Below, piece after piece: positions 12,576-24,067 of a stretch of DNA of 64,000 bases. A program made the translations under genes and the position numbers. The DNA comes from Diorhabda sublineata (Eukaryota > Arthropoda > Insecta > Coleoptera > Chrysomelidae): assembly GCF_026230105.1 (NCBI RefSeq), contig NC_079482.1, positions 17,670,001 to 17,734,000 of the forward strand, written 5' to 3'. The notes under the pieces are model-generated. The model was not told where the DNA came from and did not search any database. It worked only from the letters and a program-made list of their open reading frames with translations. How positions within the stretch are numbered: position 1 is the stretch's first letter; the number at the start of each line of letters is the position of its first letter.

Positions 12576-14142
12576 ATTTTACCCGGTCGCCGCGGTAAGT
12601 GGGGCGCCGCGGCATCGGCACTGTGTAAAGGAAATACGTCCTGCAATCCTGTTTATCGTGGGTGCAAAAATATATTTTGCGGAAATATTCTTGTGTCCGC
12701 TAACTAACTTTTCTTACAATGTTGTTTTATTTCTTCGTTAATGTATAAAATATTATTCAAAATCAAAATATAATATGCACATAGCTGGGCGCCACTTTGA
12801 AATTTCCGAACTATTCTCTGGTCCCGAGTTCACTCTCGGAAAAATGTGATTGATTGCAAAATTTGGAAGTATCTGAATAATTTCTGTCCCGACGCAGTAA
12901 GCGAGAAAATGGGTAGTATATTCTGAAGGCTCCAACTCAGTCTACTGTTTTTGTTGCCGACTTTTTAGGTTTTAATGACTGGAAACACCTCTCTGAATGA
13001 TTAGGTTTACATGAAACTTCACCTGAACATTTTAAATGACTATCTGGCTTGAAGCAGAGTTACTGCTCGAAAAATGTTTCCATTAATCAAGAGCTAATTG
13101 AATAAATTAAACGTGAGATCCAAAGATGGGAGGAAGTTTTTAAGCGCCTTGTAGTTATAACCTTGAATTTGGCAGAACATAATATCGCTTTTCGAGGTTC
13201 ATCCTCAAAGTTGTTCACAAAGAATAACGGCAATTACTTAGGTTTAATCGAGTTGATTGGGCAATTTGATGATGTAATGTCAGATCACTTGCGGAGAGTA
13301 GCTAATCCCCGGGCTTCATTTACGCCGTGTACCAGTCATAGTTTGAATCTTGTAGTATCTGATGGTGCAAGGTCTTCTGTAAAGTCAACCTCACTGTTTG
13401 GAGTAATTCAGCGGATTTACACAATTTTTACAAGATCAACAAAACGGTACTGCATAGTTAGTGAACATGTTCAGCCATCATCTCTAAAACAAGTTTCTGA
13501 AACTCGTTGGGAAGCAAGAATTTCTTCAATCCAAGCTATCAGGTACCAATATGCTGAAGTTAGGCAAGCCCTCATAGAACTTGCGGACAGCGTTGGCGAC
13601 CCTAAAACAGCATCAGTAGCTCAATCTCTGATTAAGCATATGGAAGACTTTATAAGATAAAGGTTTTTAAGAAAAGTTTGGTTTGTCATATTTACAACAA
13701 AATATGTATCACACTTCGTAAAAATAACAAAAACAAAATCAGTGGTTTTTTGTAAAATACTTTCTTACCTAGAAATACAACAATTATAGCACTGCAGAAG
13801 TCAAGGCAAAAACATAAAGAAAAAGATCATGTAAAGTAAAATTGTATAAATAATATTTCTTAGAAATAATTTATGTTGAAACAGCCAGAATGGCCTTTTA
13901 TTTTCATAATTTTATTACCATATACTGCCATGTGTTTCGAGAATTAATCCATGTTCACATTGAAAATAATATTATTAGGATTTAAAATTAATAATATTCA
14001 TTATTGTTGTTTTCAAGTTTTTCAATGGTAAATTTTTTGCTACATTTGGGCCAAGTGATCATGGTATTTCGGATGGTTGGGTGGGAGGGAGGCGCCATTG
14101 AAAATCTCGCTCCGGGCTCCTTCTGACCTCGCGTTGGCCCTG
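12576..14142 (+). mobile_element. hAT-like element (ZMYM-type transposase) nested in the Tc1-like element
   Basis: The 10-bp word atttttcatc occurs on both sides (12566-12575 and 14143-14152). This fits a hAT 8-bp target duplication within a slightly longer chance match. The right end reads cgcgttggccctg, the GGCCCTG terminus common in hAT elements. The left end does not show a clean CAGGGCC and is probably eroded. The interior carries a ZMYM/DUF4371-like transposase relic. GC-rich stretches near both ends (12583-12640 and 14075-14142) are probably subterminal sequence. Its insertion must postdate the host element. Confidence 0.75.
12885..13660 (+). pseudogene. hAT-family transposase relic (zinc finger MYM-type protein 1-like), internally deleted
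   Basis: Upstream, in broken frames, are RKWVVYSEGSNSVYCFCCRL (end of the TTF-type zinc finger region) and GFNDWKHLSE, LGLHETSPEHFK. A clean 165-codon frame then runs at 13163-13660. It begins NLAEHNIAFRGSSSKLFTKN and IELIGQFDDVMSDHLRRV, and continues directly with NPRASFTPCTSHSLNLVVSD, then SETRWEARISSIQAI. In intact relatives I recall a long DUF4371 and catalytic segment between DHLRRV and the PC-x-SH-LNL block. Here it is missing without breaking the frame. The first catalytic Asp region is therefore absent. The HAT C-terminal dimerisation domain is also missing. It is inactive as a transposase. Confidence 0.85.
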
Positions 14143-14290
14143 ATTTTTCATCTGATGTTCCTTATACCTAAATGCCATAATTTCAGAGTTATAGCTACAT
14201 TTGCGTTATCTCCGCCGAAGTTAAAATAATACATTATGACTGCTACAATAACAAATTTAACGTTTCAATATATTATTATTGTTGAAGTTC
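14143..14290 (+). repeat. Left inverted repeat of the Tc1-like element, inner part
   Basis: The phrases cttatacctaaatgc, gagttatagctacatttgc, gctac and aatatattattatt align with the reverse complement of about 15420-15570. The repeat reaches almost to the transposase ATG at 14296. Confidence 0.75.
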
Positions 14291-14295
14291 ATTGA

Positions 14296-15180
14296 ATGTC
14301 AAAAAGGATCATTTATCTGAAAAAGAACGAATTGATATTTTAATGATATTAGGATATGGGTATGATGATATGCGTAGAAGTTGACAAGAGACAAATAATA
14401 TCTTTAATAATTTATATCATAACTGAAATCCCATAACAAGTAAATTAGTAGAAAAGTTTAACGAAATTGGGTCATTAAAAGATTTATCCGTGAAGAGTTT
14501 GCAGACTTAATGATGGAAAAAGTTACAATCAAAACGATCCAATTTTTTTGCGATGAGGCCCCTTTTTGTAATAATGGAAACGTAAATAGATACTGGTCAC
14601 GTAGCAATCCTCGTTGGGTGGGTGAATCCCACACCCAATATCCCGAAAAACTGAATGTATGGGCTGGAATAATAGGCGACAAAATAATTGGTCCCTTTTT
14701 CATTAAGGTAACTCAAATGGTCCAGCGTATTTAGATTTATCAGAAAATAGTATTATACCAGAGTTGACTCAGATATTTCCAAATCCAGGTAAGTGTTTTC
14801 AATTATATTTGAATAAAACTTCATTATTAGAAATTTTCAGACAATAACAATGTCCATAACGACAATATTTGGTTACCACCTCACTATGCGTGTGTGGAGA
14901 GATAATAACTAAATGTGGTTCCCAGAAGATAGATTGGAAGGCGTAGTTTTATCGAATGTCCCCGCGATCACCCGATATGAATCCTTTAGACTATTTCCAG
15001 TGGAGTCACTTAAAAAAACATCGCTTATAAAACATAACCTGCCAATAAGTAATTAAATTTTTTATTACATACTAAAATTATTATTACACAGAGATAAGAA
15101 GAATTGAGCAGTCACGAATGCTGCAAAATGTATTGCAATGTTTTAAAAACCGCATGTCTTGTTGTGTTAAGTAAATGGAC
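14296..15180 (+). pseudogene. Tc1-like DDE transposase relic with introns (copy A)
   Basis: The start MSKKDHLSEKERIDILMILG is the helix-turn-helix N-terminus of an IS630/Tc1-like transposase abundant in insects. After a deletion come FFCDEAPFCNNGNVNR (first catalytic Asp followed by Glu), SNPRWVGESHTQYPEKLNVW and AGIIGDKIIGPFF, and FPNP. A 52-bp stretch at 14789-14840 has gtaagt and ttttcag borders and interrupts the frame between FPNP and DNNN. The QQDGAPPH block that carries the second Asp is reduced to PPHYA. RSPDMNPLDYFQW holds the third catalytic Asp. A second possible intron at 15049-15091 precedes IRRIEQ and NVLQCFKNRM, the C-terminus. Stops and deletions make it dead. Confidence 0.85.
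14789..14840 (+). other. Intron in transposase copy A
   Basis: The borders are GTAAGT at the donor and TTTTCAG at the acceptor. The flanking coding sequence is continuous with the family when the 52 bases are removed. Copy B carries the same 52-base segment at 17554-17605 with a mutated donor (ctaaat), so the intron predates the divergence of the copies. Confidence 0.7.
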
Positions 15181-15399
15181 AAAATTTTTAGCATCTGCTG
15201 TAATCGCCTTTAAAATATGTTTTCTAAAATACGTAATTTTTCTACTTCACAAAAGTGGATCTACTTCTAATATGACACAAACATTTAAAGATTTATCTTC
15301 AGTTGTTGCAGGTTTTCTGCGCCATGATTTGGATAAATATTTTAGTGCACCAGTTTCGTTGAACTTTTTACGAACTTACTGACACTAGACCTTGTTACA

Positions 15400-15788
15400 A
15401 GATTTTTATTAGCTCATAAATTATTAAAGAATATTCAAATTAAACGAGTTTATTCAATCGTAGCCATCTAAATGTATAATATCACAACTTTGAAAGAGAT
15501 ACTGTAAATGTAGCTATAACTCCAAAATTATTGCATTTAGGTATAGAGAATATTATATAAAAAATAATCAGTATTTTTTAAGGATTCCCAAAAACACAAA
15601 ATACATAGAGTGATCTATTCGAAATAACAAAGTTCATTATCTTTCTGGAAAAGGGAAAGATCTGACAACAGTGTAAATATCACCTTAATATCTACCGTAT
15701 CAGAAGACCCTTGTACACAAAAATTTATAAGAATCGTTCAAGCGGTTTCCGAGATAATTGAGGCGTTCCATACATAAAACTCACTCTG
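15400..15788 (-). repeat. Right inverted repeat of the Tc1-like element
   Basis: This is the uninterrupted partner of the split left repeat. Its reverse complement starts cagagtgagttttatgtatg and reaches the gctac and aatattctttaataat phrases near the transposase side. Confidence 0.8.
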
Positions 15789-15789
15789 T

Positions 15790-16615
15790 ACATTTATACC
15801 CTTCTTATAACTTAAGCAAAATATATCGGTTAAGTTTGAAACTTCAAGATAATGATTGATTACATTGAATTAGGAGACATTTGCGAATTTGTTCTTTAAA
15901 GCCGAGAGACGTTTGCGAATATGTTGTCTAAAGCCAAATCCCAAAGGATTTTACATGAGGTCTCACTGCGCAAATCTTCTAGCTCATATCCGATTCTGAT
16001 TTATCCTTCAATTCCTAGTACTATACTTTGATGCCCTATTTTTACACATTTCCATTAATTTAATGCTTATTTTTTCAGAGAAGAGATCTACTTGATATTA
16101 CCTCCAGTCCCAAAGAGATCTACGGGCTAAAAGCCAATTTTAGCATATAGACGCTACTATCCCCGTGAAACACTCACTTCCAATAAGTTGTACGAGTTAC
16201 TAGCTTGATGTAGAACTACTCATAAATTATTAATTCCAAATTTTCGGTTGATATTATTAAAGTGATTGCTGGAACGAAGTTGTTGAAGAGCTTCTAAAAT
16301 TTTAAAACATATAAAGTGTCCCAGTGAGAATGGAGAGGAATACTCAAAGCTGTTGCGTTCATATCACTGTTCATTCAAATTTGTATATAGGTAGCCCACT
16401 AATATTCAAAGTTGACCTGTTTTAGCGTAATTGGCAGAAATAAGGCTACAAACAATTTCAATCCATTAGTAGTTTTCGCAAAATTTACCCACATACGAGG
16501 ACATATTGTCATATTACATTGTAACCTATTATGTATAGAATCACAATAGAAACACGCAAGTCTAAAGCTGTTGCAGTGTTCCTACAGTAGAAATGCATAT
16601 TCGAGAAAACTACAT
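15790..16615. other. No gene seen; short tandem duplication
   Basis: A unit of about 32 bp with gacatttgcgaattt...tctttaaagcc is repeated twice in tandem at roughly 15879-15945. No coding similarity was recognised in the rest. Confidence 0.4.
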
Positions 16616-16621
16616 CTTAAT

Positions 16622-17305
16622 AATATCAAAATGGATAGTGTGGAACAACGAAAGGTAATTTATTACTCGCTTTCAAAAGAGTAGGCTCCAACGCAAATCC
16701 GCACCGATTTGGTGAATACATAAATGTAGTATTATATGACATAATGAAGAGGTGGCATCATAATTCCAAATGTAGAATAGTCCATGATCCAAAAAGCAAA
16801 ATCGACAAATAGTTAAAGTACCATCTGGTACATAATATACATAATATACCAATAATATAGCCAAAATGAAAAAATTGTCTGCACGACGACGGGTACAATA
16901 AATGTGCAGACAACTTGGTACAGAAAAGACAAAGAAAATTTTCTTGCACTATCAGTAACTAGAGTCATGGATCGAACAATATATTGTAGAGACCTAAATG
17001 CAGAGTAAGATTGGTTCACTACTGCCGAAAAAATAAAAAATGCAGCCTTCAGTAGGCAAGGTCGTGCTAATCGTATTTTAACATGCAAAAGGTGTAATTT
17101 CAGTAAATTATTTGCAAAAAGAACCACAATTACAGCTGATTATGATACCAATTCATTTCCAAAACCATGTGAGGCGATGAAATAGAAACTATGAGATAAG
17201 TTACGCAATTCATCTTCATCAGGATCACGTACCTAGTGACAGGTACGCCTTGAAATAGCCATATTAGCAGGCTTCAAATTAGTCGAGCATCTGACATATT
17301 CTCCA
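16622..17305 (+). pseudogene. Mariner transposase relic
   Basis: Starts MDSVEQRKVIYYSLSKE, a mariner N-terminal helix-turn-helix. Later blocks in shifting frames are KKLSARR, then the WI-x-Q-YIVET-MQSK catalytic-region block, KMQPSVGKVVLIVF with HAKGVISVNYLQKE, and finally IHLHQDHVPSDRY (second catalytic Asp, HQDNAP-like), LEIAILAGFKLVEH and YSPD. The third catalytic Asp would follow YSPD, but the sequence there switches abruptly into the second Tc1-like copy. Several stops and indels are present. No terminal repeats were found. Confidence 0.8.
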
Positions 17306-17860
17306 GATCAAAACGATCCAAATGTTTTAAGTAATGTTATGTTTTGCGATGAGATACTGATCACGTAACAATCCTCGTTGGATGCGTGAATCCCACATCC
17401 AATATCCCGAAAAACTGAATATATGGGCTGAAACAATAGGCGACAAAATAATTGGTCCGTTTTTCATTGAGGGTAACTTAAATGGTCCGGCGTATTTAGA
17501 TTTATTGGAAAATAGTATTATACCTGAGTGGGCTCGAATATTTCCAAATCCAACTAAATATTTTCAATTACATTTGAAGAAAACTTTATTATAAGGAATT
17601 TTCAGACAATAACAATCACAATATCCCAAACGACAATATTTGATTACAACAAGATGGTGCCCCTCCTCACTATGCGTGTGTAGTGACGCAATGGATTCGA
17701 AGGCATGGTTTTATCGAATGGCCCCCGCGATCACCCGATATGAATCCTTTAGACTATTTCCTGAGGGGTCACTTAAAAATCATCGTTTATAAAATTTGCC
17801 AATATTCGGGAATTGAAAGAGGATTACCAGAGAGATAAGCGGCTGTTTTTCAAACTCCAA
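17306..17860 (+). pseudogene. Tc1-like DDE transposase relic (copy B), 5' truncated
   Basis: Same family as the copy at 14296-15180. It begins at the word atcaaaacgatccaa shared with that copy, then VMFCDEI. The frame at 17382-17594 reads MRESHIQYPEKLNIWAETIG, GDKIIGPFFIEGNLNGPAYL and PEWARIFPNP. The conserved 52-bp intron follows at 17554-17605. Unlike copy A it keeps LQQDGAPPHYACV with the second catalytic Asp, and then RSPDMNPLDYFL. The first Asp region is partly lost. Neither of the family's inverted repeats was seen around it, so it is a fragment. Confidence 0.85.
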
Positions 17861-17864
17861 TAAC

Positions 17865-20700
17865 TTTTGTGTGATAAACAATTCTATTTTGAACAATATA
17901 TCTTTCGAGAAGTATTGGAAATGCTAGATTATAGATGAAAAAAATGGAGACTATCTTAGAAATAAATATGATATCTTCTCCAATTTTTTGTTGTAACAGT
18001 TAGGGAGATAGGGACGACGGCAACTGCATCTGTTCTCGTATGCCGACATCGAAGATAACTCAACTAAATATTGTTTTGTATTCTCAACAACTACCATACT
18101 TATTATTACCTGTCACAATATGTGAAATTTTGATTTATGCTGTAGAGAATCCAATTTCACTTCATTTTAATTGAGTCAGATAATAGGGATGACACAAATG
18201 TCAGTTAGTAGACAACTGATTTTTTATTAACTTACTCCTGTTCAATAATTCTTTCATTAATCATCACTAAGGCGACATTCACCAATTGGAAAAACATTCT
18301 CCTTAAACTTTTTAAATCAATCGATGCAACGTGAAACCGTTTTATTTCCGATACACGTATATCAACATGTTTCATAGTAATTAGATAGTTGGTTTAATTT
18401 ATACCGAATAACTATAACTTTGAAGCTGAAAGTCTTCTATGAAATGAAAAATTAGATTCCAAAAAGAAGTTACTGTTAAGTAGTACACTGTTAAAAACTT
18501 CTTTGGTATTTTTACCGAATATAGATAGGAAATTCTAATGCAAAACAATTCAGTAAGTATGCTAAACAAAATAATTTTAGTATATAATTTTGTAATTTTA
18601 TTCAAAGGTTTTGTTGTAACTATACCACTTAATTAACTTTTAAAAAACTGATATTTTTATTAATTTAATTCACAACAAAGAAACTATCATTCTCTGACAA
18701 GCTTCTATGTTTTGGGTAGAATGATATTTTTGTGATTTATTTCAGTTTTATTTTCATTCAAAATCTCTCTCCTACTCTAAATTAAAAACCTACTAAAGTG
18801 GCTCAAGTGTTCTATACTATAGCATAATTCCAAACGGCGTAGCTAGCGCCATCCACCCAATGTACGTCAAATTACAAGACTTTTCTTATTTTACAATAAA
18901 TCATAGTAAATCAAAATAATAAGAATTCTTGATAATAATCACAAATTGTCATTGAAAACTAATTAATAGTTTAGTATTACTATCCGTATATTATTTATAA
19001 TCAAAGTTCTAAAATTACACCTCATATTTGTAAATTTCCTCAAATGTCCAAGAAAATTACTCAAATTGCATTATATTTTCAATTCGTACACATAATTGGT
19101 AATTTTAGCCATTAGCATGCTTAGCTAAACAATGGTAATGTTACAAAAAGTTTTTATAGTTTATCATGTGGTTGTAATTGATGATAGATCATTTTTTGTT
19201 GCGTGTACTTAACTTGATATGATTTGTTGGTGTTGACAGTAATTTCCTCTAGTTTATTGACGTGACTTTTGTATTCTGTCAAAAATTTCTTCCTTTTTTG
19301 ACTGATGTTGGGTTAACAGTGTCGTCCATAAATATTCTCATCAATATATACTCAGTGGCAAGTATACTTGCAGGATAAAGTTTCCTTATATTTGTCTTAG
19401 TTGTGGTTTCTTATATTTCTCTTTGATATGTCTGCAAAACCGAAGTAAGATTTGGTTAGTTCTGTAGCGACTTTGTATATTTTGTAATGCCATGAAACTA
19501 AAAGAACTAGAAAGCTTTTGACAGTATTTTTGGATACTACCATCGCATTATTAAAAAGTAAGCTCTAACGGCGGTTGGATCGTTGATACAAATAATACAT
19601 AAGATTTGCCATAGAAATATGATTTTATCAATAAAACATGCGGGCGCAAAGGTCCAATATGATTTCAGTTAAGTTAATTTATGTCATGAACGATTGCAAT
19701 ACGCATTTGTAGATGGAATTCATGATTCATTATGTTTAACTGGTATACATAATCTAAAAGAGGATGGATATCGCTTGTAATGGAGGAATTAAGAAATAAA
19801 GTCATTCTCTTGGTTTTCTTGGATCTCTGTAGACTTTCTGTATAATGGAAAATGCCGATCTCTATTTCTGAATATGCGAAAATTCGATTACGAAATCAGA
19901 ACAATACATAAGCATGAACATTTCCATTGACTCAATTAAAGCTCTTTCCTATTTCTCAGGTTAAATCAAATATTCAACTTTTCATGATATTATTAATTAT
20001 ACTTTATTTTTCTTCAAAAACCAGGCTGTTTTTCATATATTGCATGAAAAAATTTAGCTATACACTAAAAATAAGTGGAAGCGTGGAAATACTGTTCTGT
20101 CCCTCAGACTGGAAATTTGAGAGATTTATCAAGACTGCTGAACAGCGAAACGCTTTTTTTATCATTCAAAATGCTGCATAAATTTAAATGATATATTTTT
20201 TTTATATCAATCTGCTCCCTAACTCCCTTTCAAACTAAATAACTTTTCAGTCGGTTGCCTCTTCTCGTCTCCTACCAACATAACTTACGTTAAGCGAGTT
20301 TATACTTATTTTTGAAAATATTGCTCCTGAACATGACAAGATAATTAAAGGTAAGAAGATAAATGAAAATATGGTATTGTTACAATTGTTAAATGTAGGG
20401 GAAGAAAATTTACCTGGAGATCGAAGTAACCAGTACAATACGTTATAAAGGGATAATAAAGATTATAATAATTATCGTGAAACAACTCTAATGTTTAAGG
20501 TATACAAATCTTGAAAAGAAAAATATGTGTCGAAAGTACATAAAATATTCTAGAAAAGGAAAAGTACTCTGGATGACATTTTTACTTTACAACAAACCAT
20601 ATTAAGAGGAGAAACAAAAGTATGTACATGGGAAAAGAGTGTCAAGGGGAAGTTTGAAAAATAGAGTGTAAACAAAAAGTAAAAAAACTAGACATGCAGT
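17865..20700. other. No gene seen
   Basis: AT-rich sequence. The 84-codon frame at 19927-20181 (start MTQLKLFPISQVKSN) has no recognisable similarity and I treat it as chance. No RNA gene or clear repeat was found. Confidence 0.35.
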
Positions 20701-20704
20701 TGAG

Positions 20705-22690
20705 GAAAATGGTATTAGTAGAAATATTATCCGAGTATATGCTGGAAAGTAATATGACTCTGAAATAGAACTATTCTATAGTCAATTAAAAACCTAAAGA
20801 AAACTGAAGTCGCATACATCGGAGGTGACTTTAACGCAAAAAGTGGACAAGGATTAAGAGCTGACTTGGTGGGTGAATACGGATTAGGAGAGTGCAACGA
20901 GCGGAGCGATAGATTATACCAATTCTGTCTCGAGCATGACATTATTATCGCAAATACATGGTTTAAACAATACGAAAGACGATTTTATACATGGAGAGGA
21001 CCAGGAGATAACCTACCTCACATAATTAGAAACCCGATTGACTATATCCTAGTAAACAAGAGATTCAAAAATGGTTTCAGGAAAGTAACAACATATTCTG
21101 GAGCAGACATTGGATCGGATCACAATCCTCTGATAGCCGATATTAAAATCAAGCTCAAAAAAGTCCAAAATAGTTCAATAAAATTAAGATATTAACAGTC
21201 AACTGAAGCAAATAAAGCATGTTCACAGTACAGAAATCTGGAACACTTTGAAAGATCACATTTCCAAAATAATGGAAAAACATATTAAAACGAGTCCAAG
21301 ACACAAAAAACATCAATTGATAACTGACGGAATCCTAGATTTGGTAGAGCAAAGAAGACGACAGGAAAATATTAGGGAAAAATATGAACATATACAAAAA
21401 ATAAACAAACAAAAAAATTAATCCAAAACCAAAGAAAACTGGATGAAAGGTAAATGCATTGGAATGGCAAAGTTACAGGACGAACATGACATGTTCAATA
21501 TGTTTAAAAAAGTCAGAGAAGTAGCTTGCCTATACAACAAGAAGACTCCTCATACCTTAAAGGATTCAAAAGGAAAAATAATCATAGATGAAGAAGAAAT
21601 TCGAAAAACTTGGTATGTATATATCAAAGAACTGTATAATGACTCTAGATCAGGAGAACAAATGGCATTTGATGAAGACGAAGGACCAGAAATACTAAAA
21701 TCAAAGTGATACATGCTACAAAGTTGGCAAGAAAAAAAAGAAAGCTGTTGAACCTGGTGACAACATTCCAACAGAGATGCTAAAAATTATAAATGAAGAA
21801 AACATAGGAATATTAGTCAAACTATTCAATAATGTTTATTCAACCACTAAAATTCCAGAAGACCGGTTAAAATCAGAACTCATAACTTTGCCAAAAAAAC
21901 AACGTCTAAAGCACTGTAGCGACTATAGACTGATAGTCTTATGAGTCACACTATAAAAATATTCTTAAGAATCATCCACGCTAGAATCAGAAATAAGTGC
22001 TAAGAAGATCAAGACAAAACTCAATTCGGCTTCAGAAATGGGCTGGGAACACGAGAAGCACTTTTTGCACTGAATATATTACCACAAAATTGCCGGGACC
22101 AACGGAAAGATGTATTTGCAGACTTTATCGATTACGAAAAGGCCTTCGATCGAGTACAAAACGACAAGTTGATAAATATATTAAAGAAAGTTAATAGTTC
22201 CGAAGTAAGAATCATTGAAAAATTACATTGGCGCTAAAGAACGGGCGTTCGAATAACCGAAAATCGACAGAAAAATGCAAAATCTTAAGAGCAGTTTAGA
22301 CAAGTTTGCATACTCTCATCACTTCTGTTCAATTTGTTCAGATAAGATCTTTAAGAAAACTAGATACAACTTATCATATAGAGTAAAAATTAACGGTTAA
22401 CTTATGAATACAATCAGATACGCAGACTATACGATGAGAAGAGATTGGGTCTAAATCAAATGTTCTAAAGTAACATGTATGGTATTTATTCGCTTGCCGT
22501 ACCATGACACAGCTGCAGGTAAACTCACAAACGATTCAAAAAGTGTCCAATTTCAAATCTCTTGGTTGCTACATCACTGAACAACTGGATCCCCATAAGG
22601 AAATAAAATGTAAAATTGAGGTAGCTCGTACAAGCATGATATGTGTAGTAATAAAGGAAAACTACTATGGGGATAAGAGAAAATGAAAAG
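20705..22690 (+). pseudogene. RTE-like LINE relic: endonuclease plus reverse transcriptase
   Basis: The element product nicks target DNA and reverse-transcribes its RNA there. The apurinic-type endonuclease is open at 20866-21195. It contains GGDFNAKSGQ just upstream, CNERSDRLYQFCLEHDIIIA, NTWFKQYERRFYTWRGPGDN, NPIDYILVNKRFKNG and GADIGSDHNPLIADIK, so its DFNA, IDYI and SDHNP catalytic boxes are all visible. Broken reverse transcriptase follows: GDNIPTEMLKII, LKSELITLPKK, DYEKAFDRVQ, then IRYADY (YADD box with the second Asp lost and a deletion after it) and QKVSNFKSLGCYITEQLDPH. Many stops occur after 21195. The style matches insect 'craniofacial development protein 2-like' LINE endonucleases, usually RTE-type. 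Its 3' end is not clear. Confidence 0.9.
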
Positions 22691-23590
22691 TAATCTAAAT
22701 ATACAAATAGAATACTATATAATATATACATAAATCTAGAAGTAGGTAGATGAAGAAGGAAGATAAGAATCGAACAAACAGATAAACTATAAGTAAGAAA
22801 AGAAGCAATAACTATTATCAAATCATATTATTTTCATTAACATTTCAAATTTCAGTTTTGATTAAGTAACTTAAGTTGTTTTTATCCCAAGATTTTTCTG
22901 AATTCATAGGATTAAAAAATAAATATGCAATAAATTGTATGAAATAGCAAAACGTAATATACTAAATTATAAAAACCCAAGAATCCTTTAAATAGAATCA
23001 AGCAAAAAAAAATATTCATATACATTTGTCAGTACTTCATGAGTTGCCTTCGTCGATGATTCCGCGCACCTGGTATCCATTACTTACCGGCCGGTCACAT
23101 GGCGCCCCCAGAGGAAGAAAGAACAAAAGGAATGTAGCATTAATTAACAACACTCAAATATAAAAAAAGGGAGGAATGAGAATACTTTTGAAATATAATA
23201 CTATGTAACGGTACATAATAAAGAAGTTATTCAAGTTCTCACATTTCTCAATTTTCTAACATAAAAATGAGATATATATCAAGGCCTTAACAAGTTAAAT
23301 AAAAATGATAATATTTTCAAATATAACTTGAGATAATTTGAACTGATATCCCAAACTCCCAAGTTTCTTGTAACAGTAAAAGCATAAGCGTTTTCTATAA
23401 AATGAACAGTTGTTCCACATAGCCTGTTGGTTTAAAGAACTTTTCTAGATTTTCTTCTGTTATAGAAAAATTCTAAAGCTTTGCATTTTTACACTGGTCA
23501 TTGTTTTCGACGTTATTCTGCTGGTATAGTTTTCAGGTATTAGAAGACTCAATATTTGAATATCTTTCATTGTACAAGATTATATAGACA
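22690..23590. other. No gene seen; GC-rich patch
   Basis: AT-rich sequence apart from a GC-richer stretch around 23050-23120 containing ccggccggtcacatggcgcc. I could not tie this to a tRNA, primer-binding site or protein. Confidence 0.35.
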
Positions 23591-23593
23591 ATT

Positions 23594-24067
23594 TCAGAAT
23601 AAACTTGAGATGGCTGAAAACCCCAAATATGCACTAATCTGGGCATTGTAGAGTATTAGAAGCTGTTGCTGAGTATATAGCTTTTTGGTCTTAAAGAGGA
23701 CTACAAGTTTTTGTGAGGCTGACTTGCTACATCGGCCACGTGACTGCCAGGATATATTGCTAGCTGTCTGTCTGTACACACAGGACCAAATCATGAGCTG
23801 CAGTGCCAGCATTCTTTGTAAAAATAATAGCCTGTGGTTTGTTGCATTAAACTCATTCAGATTACTTAGTTTCCACCCTATTCCAAAACGTTTGGTATTG
23901 GTAATGGTGATCTGTTGCTGTCTACAGATTTGGGTGTTAGAGAAATTTATTGGGGCGGTTGATGTGATCGACGACACCAGTGTGCTATGGTCAGCAAAGC
24001 TATAGATCAGGTTTACAGTTTTGTAGAGTAGATCGTTGATATACAGAAGAAAGGGAGTAGGTGACAA
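23594..24067 (-). pseudogene. LINE reverse transcriptase fragment (Jockey/CR1-like)
   Basis: A 157-codon minus-strand frame. It opens with SPTPFLLYINDLLYKTVNLI, the block after PQGS in LINE reverse transcriptases. It continues YSFADHSTLVSSI, where FADH replaces the F/YADD active site and so loses an Asp, then LQLMIWSCVYRQTASNISWQ and SASQKLVVLFKTKKLYTQQQ followed by LLILYNAQISAYL. Both ends are cut: sequence upstream of SPTPF and the usual LEYCSHLW continuation are missing. It belongs to a different lineage from the LINE at 20705-22690, which lies on the opposite strand. Confidence 0.85.

Larger units (their letters stand above)
12409..15788 (+). mobile_element. Tc1-like (DDE_3-type) element with long TIRs, interrupted by a hAT-like insertion
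   Basis: The left end cagaatgagttttatgtata and the right end (reverse complement cagagtgagttttatgtatg) begin inverted repeats that agree at nearly 90% over about 70 bases. Diverged similarity continues for some 400 bp on each side. TA lies immediately outside both ends (12407-12408; 15789-15790), matching Tc1/mariner target duplication. Between the repeats is a decayed transposase starting with ATG at 14296. The left repeat is split by a foreign segment, 12576-14142; removing it restores continuous alignment to the right repeat. The element itself would then be about 1.8 kb. This is unusually long for Tc1/mariner terminal repeats. Confidence 0.85.

Noticed and set aside
23085..23115. tggcgccc, similar to a retroviral or LTR-element tRNA-Lys primer-binding site
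   Set aside because: No LTR, no polypurine tract and no gag/pol nearby on either strand.
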